DNA of 64,000 nt, from positions 33,913 through 97,912 of the forward strand of contig NZ_VCQV01000020.1 of the NCBI RefSeq assembly GCF_007845645.1, in the 5' to 3' direction. Below, piece by piece: positions 61,609 to 64,000 of the stretch. This stretch comes from Leekyejoonella antrihumi. Lineage in GTDB: Bacteria; Actinomycetota; Actinomycetes; Actinomycetales; Dermatophilaceae. The position numbers were made by a program, and so were the translations under genes. Positions within the stretch are counted from its first letter, which is position 1. Every line of letters starts with the position of its first letter. The notes beneath the pieces were generated by a model. It was given only the letters and a program-made list of their open reading frames with translations, ran no database searches and was not told the origin of the DNA.

Positions 61609-62214
61609 ATGGGCGAAGATGATCGCTGGCCGTTGCTTGTCCAGGAGGCGAGCAAGGTGTGCGCCGCGGCGCTCGCGCCTCACACCGGCAGCGATTGGAA
61701 GAACGCCAACGCCCGAGATCTGAACTGGTCCGTCTGGGACACGGTCGTGCACGTCAATGATGACCTGTACTTCTATGCAGCCCAGATCCTGCTGGCTGAC
61801 CGGTCGGACTACGTCTGCTTCGAACTCGCGCCCGACGATCACGCGACCCCGGACCGCCTGCTGGCGGCGATGAATATGAACGCCCAACTGCTTGCTGCGG
61901 CAGCGACGGTCACACATCCACAGTCTCTGGGCCAACATGTTTACGGAGCATCCGATCCAGCCGGCTTTGCGGCCATGGGTGTCGTTGAACTCTTGGTACA
62001 CACCTTCGACGCGATCCGCGGACTCGAGCCCTTATCGCAATGGCGTCCGCCCGAATCCCTCGCCCGCGCCGTCCTCGCGCGGCTTTTCCCGCACCGGCCG
62101 CGGATGACACCTGACGCGGGCCAGGGTCACATGTTGCTTTATGTGACTGGCCGATCACCCCTCGGCGAATTGGCTCGCCTCACTGAATGGCGCTGGTACG
62201 GATCTCCCATTTGA
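61609..62214 (+). CDS. DinB / mycothiol-maleylpyruvate-isomerase-like protein
   Basis: A 201-residue, mostly helical protein starting MGEDDRWPLLVQEASKVCAA. LNWSVWDTVVHVNDDLYFYA carries the metal-ligand His typical of the DinB/MDMPI four-helix bundle, and VVELLVHTFDAIRGLEP carries the second His. The C-terminal part, YVTGRSPLGELARLTEWRW, resembles the TIGR03083/03086 group. Many are mycothiol-dependent transferases or isomerases; substrate unknown. Confidence 0.83.
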   Translation: MGEDDRWPLLVQEASKVCAAALAPHTGSDWKNANARDLNWSVWDTVVHVNDDLYFYAAQILLADRSDYVCFELAPDDHATPDRLLAAMNMNAQLLAAAATVTHPQSLGQHVYGASDPAGFAAMGVVELLVHTFDAIRGLEPLSQWRPPESLARAVLARLFPHRPRMTPDAGQGHMLLYVTGRSPLGELARLTEWRWYGSPI

Positions 62215-62318
62215 CACCTCCACCCCATCAGATGCAGCCGCGCACCATCCACGGTGGCAAGCAATCACCGTGTGCCGATCGGGTATCGGGACGGCGGTTC
62301 AGGCAAACTCAAACGTCA

Positions 62319-62363
62319 GTCAACTCATAGTTGACGAGGATTCGAGGTCAACGTAGAGTTGAC
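62319..62363. promoter_or_regulatory. Two palindromic operators upstream of the 62366 pair
   Basis: GTCAACTCATAGTTGAC (62319-62335) is a perfect 17-bp palindrome. GTCAAC (62347-62352) and GTTGAC (62358-62363) form a second with the same half-sites, ending three bases before the GTG start. This arrangement suggests tight autoregulation, as in toxin-antitoxin operons. Confidence 0.75.
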
Positions 62364-62365
62364 AT

Positions 62366-62602
62366 GTGCGGGTAACGGAGTCGGCCTTCCGGCATGGGAT
62401 CTCTGAGGCTGACATCCTGCATGCTTTCCAAAACGCGGTCCGTTTGGTGGAGATCGAACAGTACGGCGAGGAGCGGCTTATCGTCATCGGTCCTGACCGG
62501 TCAGGCAACTGGCTCGAGCTGGTAGCGATGCCGGCAGAATCTGCCGATCGCATCATTCACGCTGACCGACTACGACCGAAGTTCTACGAGTTCCTGAAGT
62601 GA
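62366..62602 (+). CDS. Toxin-like protein of an uncharacterised two-gene module
   Basis: A 78-residue protein, MRVTESAFRHGISEADILHA, ERLIVIGPDRSGNWLELVAM and IIHADRLRPKFYEFLK. The plan of a helix, then two or three strands with GPDR, then HADRLRPKF resembles BrnT/DUF4258-like small toxin folds often paired with a helix-turn-helix gene. It starts with GTG three bases after an operator-like palindrome and is followed 11 bases later by the HTH gene. No activity is known; the toxin role is inferred from context. Confidence 0.72.
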   Translation: MRVTESAFRHGISEADILHAFQNAVRLVEIEQYGEERLIVIGPDRSGNWLELVAMPAESADRIIHADRLRPKFYEFLK

Positions 62603-62613
62603 GGTGATCCGAT

Positions 62614-62856
62614 ATGGCAACGACGAACATCAACGACGTCGAGCGAATGCTCGACGACCTCGACCCCGCGATGGTCACAGCACACGACGCGGTGCATTTT
62701 CGGCGGATCCTGGCGGCCCAGGACGGTGTGATCCGTGCCGATCGTGAACTGCACGACGCCGTCCGCGCGGCGCGCGACGCCGGGGATTCCTGGCTGAGTA
62801 TCGGCATAGCTCTGGGCGTGACGAAACAGGCTGCACAGAAGCGCTTCGGACACTGA
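62614..62856 (+). CDS. HTH antitoxin-like partner
   Basis: An 80-residue protein: MATTNINDVERMLDDLDPAM, then a helix-turn-helix at the C-terminus (ARDAGDSWLSIGIALGVTKQ, AAQKRFGH) like sigma-factor region 4 or Xre-type DNA readers. AAGTGAGGTGATCC precedes the ATG. It probably binds the GTCAAC/GTTGAC sites upstream of the operon and neutralises the first protein. Confidence 0.75.
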   Translation: MATTNINDVERMLDDLDPAMVTAHDAVHFRRILAAQDGVIRADRELHDAVRAARDAGDSWLSIGIALGVTKQAAQKRFGH

Positions 62857-63157
62857 GTGAGCAACTCGACTTCCGAGCGTCCACCGGTACCGGATGACTG
62901 CCCAGATTGGATCGGCGATCCCTGCGGGACGGCCCCGGTCCCGCGTGGTTTGCCCGGGCTTGGCGCCAGCGCGAGCCCTGACCGGTGAACGATCCGCATG
63001 CGGAACGTCTATCGAGACAAGCTTGCCTGGACCTCGATCGACGACCTACAAGTCGTCCGGTGACGCGCCATCTTCACCTGATAGCAACTGACGCGCGAAG
63101 ACTGTCGCGATGAACGATCGGTATCTGTGACTGCCGGGTGTTTGGCATGGTGGCCGT
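62857..63157. other. Gap with a possible 43-codon ORF
   Basis: Immediately after the HTH stop, GTG at 62857 opens a frame to TGA 62988 (MSNSTSERPPVPDDCPDWIG, then DPCGTAPVPRG), proline-rich with two cysteines. It has no ribosome site and weak support. CGATCCGCATGCGGAACGTC (62988 onward) resembles the half-site CGGAACG of the dispersed repeats. Nothing else is seen. Confidence 0.3.
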
Positions 63158-63748
63158 ATGAGCAGTTACGTCGTTACCGATATCGAGACTGACGGTCCTT
63201 GGCCGGGCGCGCATTCGATGCGTTCCTTTGCGTCCGTGGCGGTGACAGCAGATGGCGAGGAGCTTGGCGTGTTCGAAGCAGTGTTGGAACCACTGCCAGG
63301 CTCGCAGCCAGACCCGGACACGTATGCATGGTTCCAGGACCAGGAAGGCGCGTGGGCAGCAACGACCGAAGGTGCGCGTCCGATACCAGCAGTCATGGAC
63401 GCGTACGTCCGGTGGGTGCAGGACCTTGGCGTCAGCGCAACCTTTGCAGCATGTCCGCTTTCCTTCGACGGATCGTGGATCGACTACTACCTGCGACGAT
63501 TCACCCGCTATGGATTAGCACAGGGCCCGGCAGAACGGGACCGTCTGTTTGTCGGCCCCGGACTGTGCCTCGCCAGTTACACTGCGGCAGCCCTCGGGAA
63601 ACCGTTTCACGACTTTTCCCCAGCCGACATACCGATCAAATGGCTAGGTGACGTCCCGCACACGCATCACGCGATCGATGATGCGCGTGGCTACGCCAAC
63701 CTTCTACGGGAACTGCATCAGCGGATCAGCCAAGGCCACCTGCCCTGA
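63158..63748 (+). CDS. DEDDh-type 3'-5' exonuclease
   Basis: A 196-residue protein. The first acidic motif is VVTDIETDGPWPG (Asp and Glu); the last is HTHHAIDDARGYANLLREL (His and Asp of ExoIII), with the middle Asp in CPLSFDGSWIDYYL. This is the RNase T/DnaQ fold, without other domains. Substrate unknown; stand-alone versions act on RNA ends or in repair and defence. Confidence 0.9.
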   Translation: MSSYVVTDIETDGPWPGAHSMRSFASVAVTADGEELGVFEAVLEPLPGSQPDPDTYAWFQDQEGAWAATTEGARPIPAVMDAYVRWVQDLGVSATFAACPLSFDGSWIDYYLRRFTRYGLAQGPAERDRLFVGPGLCLASYTAAALGKPFHDFSPADIPIKWLGDVPHTHHAIDDARGYANLLRELHQRISQGHLP

Positions 63749-63819
63749 TCCACCTCGCCAGGTATCAGTCCGGCGCCTCAGTGATACATCGCTCAGGACG
63801 TCCCGCAGGCTGATCGTCT

Positions 63820-63840
63820 TGTGGCATGCTCCGCATGCCT
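63820..63840. repeat. Dispersed palindrome family 2, copy 3
   Basis: TGTGGCATGCTCCGCATGCC for the third time, 45 bases beyond the stop codon of the IS30-type transposase. GACGTCCCGCAGGCTGATCG just before it resembles the CGTCCCG half-site of the other family. Confidence 0.85.
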
Positions 63841-63884
63841 TGCGGACACGGTCAGATCGCGTGCACCGTATGGAAGAGGCGAAT

Positions 63885-64000
63885 TCAGGCGGTCGTCGCA
63901 ACGGGGGGAGTTTCTGGGTCAAACAGTAGACGTTGCATGGCTTGCGCGGGTGTGATCCAGCCCAGTGTCTTGCGGGGTCGGGCGTTGAGCTCGGTGGCGA
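63885..64000 (-). CDS. IS30-family transposase, C-terminal end (partial)
   Basis: The minus strand reads ATELNARPRKTLGWITPAQA and ends MQRLLFDPETPPVATTA before TGA at 63885. LNxRPRKTLxWxTPAExL is the conserved end of IS30 transposases, following the last glutamate of the DDE site. The rest of the element lies beyond the window, so I cannot tell whether it is intact. Confidence 0.88.
   Translation of the reverse strand, partial: ATELNARPRKTLGWITPAQAMQRLLFDPETPPVATTA

Overview
The DNA is GC-rich with strong GC bias at third codon positions. It carries gene families typical of Actinobacteria: WhiB7, UvrD2, a UPF0182 giant membrane protein, a PPA1309-family protein, a FHA-ABC exporter of the Rv1747 type, actinobacterial Tad pilus genes, and the order prfB-ftsE-ftsX-M23-smpB. 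It looks like a chromosomal piece of a Micrococcales member, perhaps Dermacoccaceae. The genus is an inference from gene content, not a search result.

Layout. 1-13.5 kb: partial MFS transporter and ArsR-type regulator separated by a 66-bp tandem repeat; M16 peptidase pair; FHA protein and FHA-ABC exporter; TetR/SMR efflux pair with twin operators; small enzymes; an ABC transporter whose two genes are separated by further copies of the 66-bp repeat motif; a LolA-like protein. 13.5-18.5 kb: core genes smpB, an EnvC-like M23 peptidase, ftsX, ftsE and prfB. 18.6-23.4 kb: a leftward Tad/Flp pilus operon (tadA, tadB, tadC, pilin-like gene, two TadE, TadG). Divergent from it, 23.6-27.8 kb, is a large orphan FHA-FtsK (EssC-like) ATPase. 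27.9-37.6 kb: a DUF1961 pseudogene, GH1 glycosidase, DHA2 efflux pump, acyl-CoA dehydrogenase, sodium/solute symporter with a small membrane partner, FAD reductase and a GT-C glycosyltransferase. 37.8-46.3 kb: initiator tRNA, UPF0182, YlbL-like protease, MoaE, DUF2342, NUDIX and YgjP-like metallopeptidase.

46.5-54.4 kb is the conserved actinobacterial aarF-whiB7-uvrD2-nudC neighbourhood. whiB7 has a textbook-style regulatory leader here: a WhiB7-type promoter, an 81-codon upstream ORF ending inside a hairpin, then an intrinsic terminator before whiB7. This matches ribosome-mediated attenuation of antibiotic-induced whiB7.

54.4-64 kb is accessory. It holds four toxin-antitoxin-like pairs (VapC-type, RelE-type, PIN-type and an uncharacterised pair), a regulator/membrane-protein pair, several small enzymes, coding remnants and the 3' end of an IS30-family transposase. 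Two families of short palindromic intergenic repeats (four and three copies) are scattered here. They were not seen in the first 54 kb and are the most unusual structural signal of the window, together with the orphan FHA-FtsK protein and the whiB7 leader.
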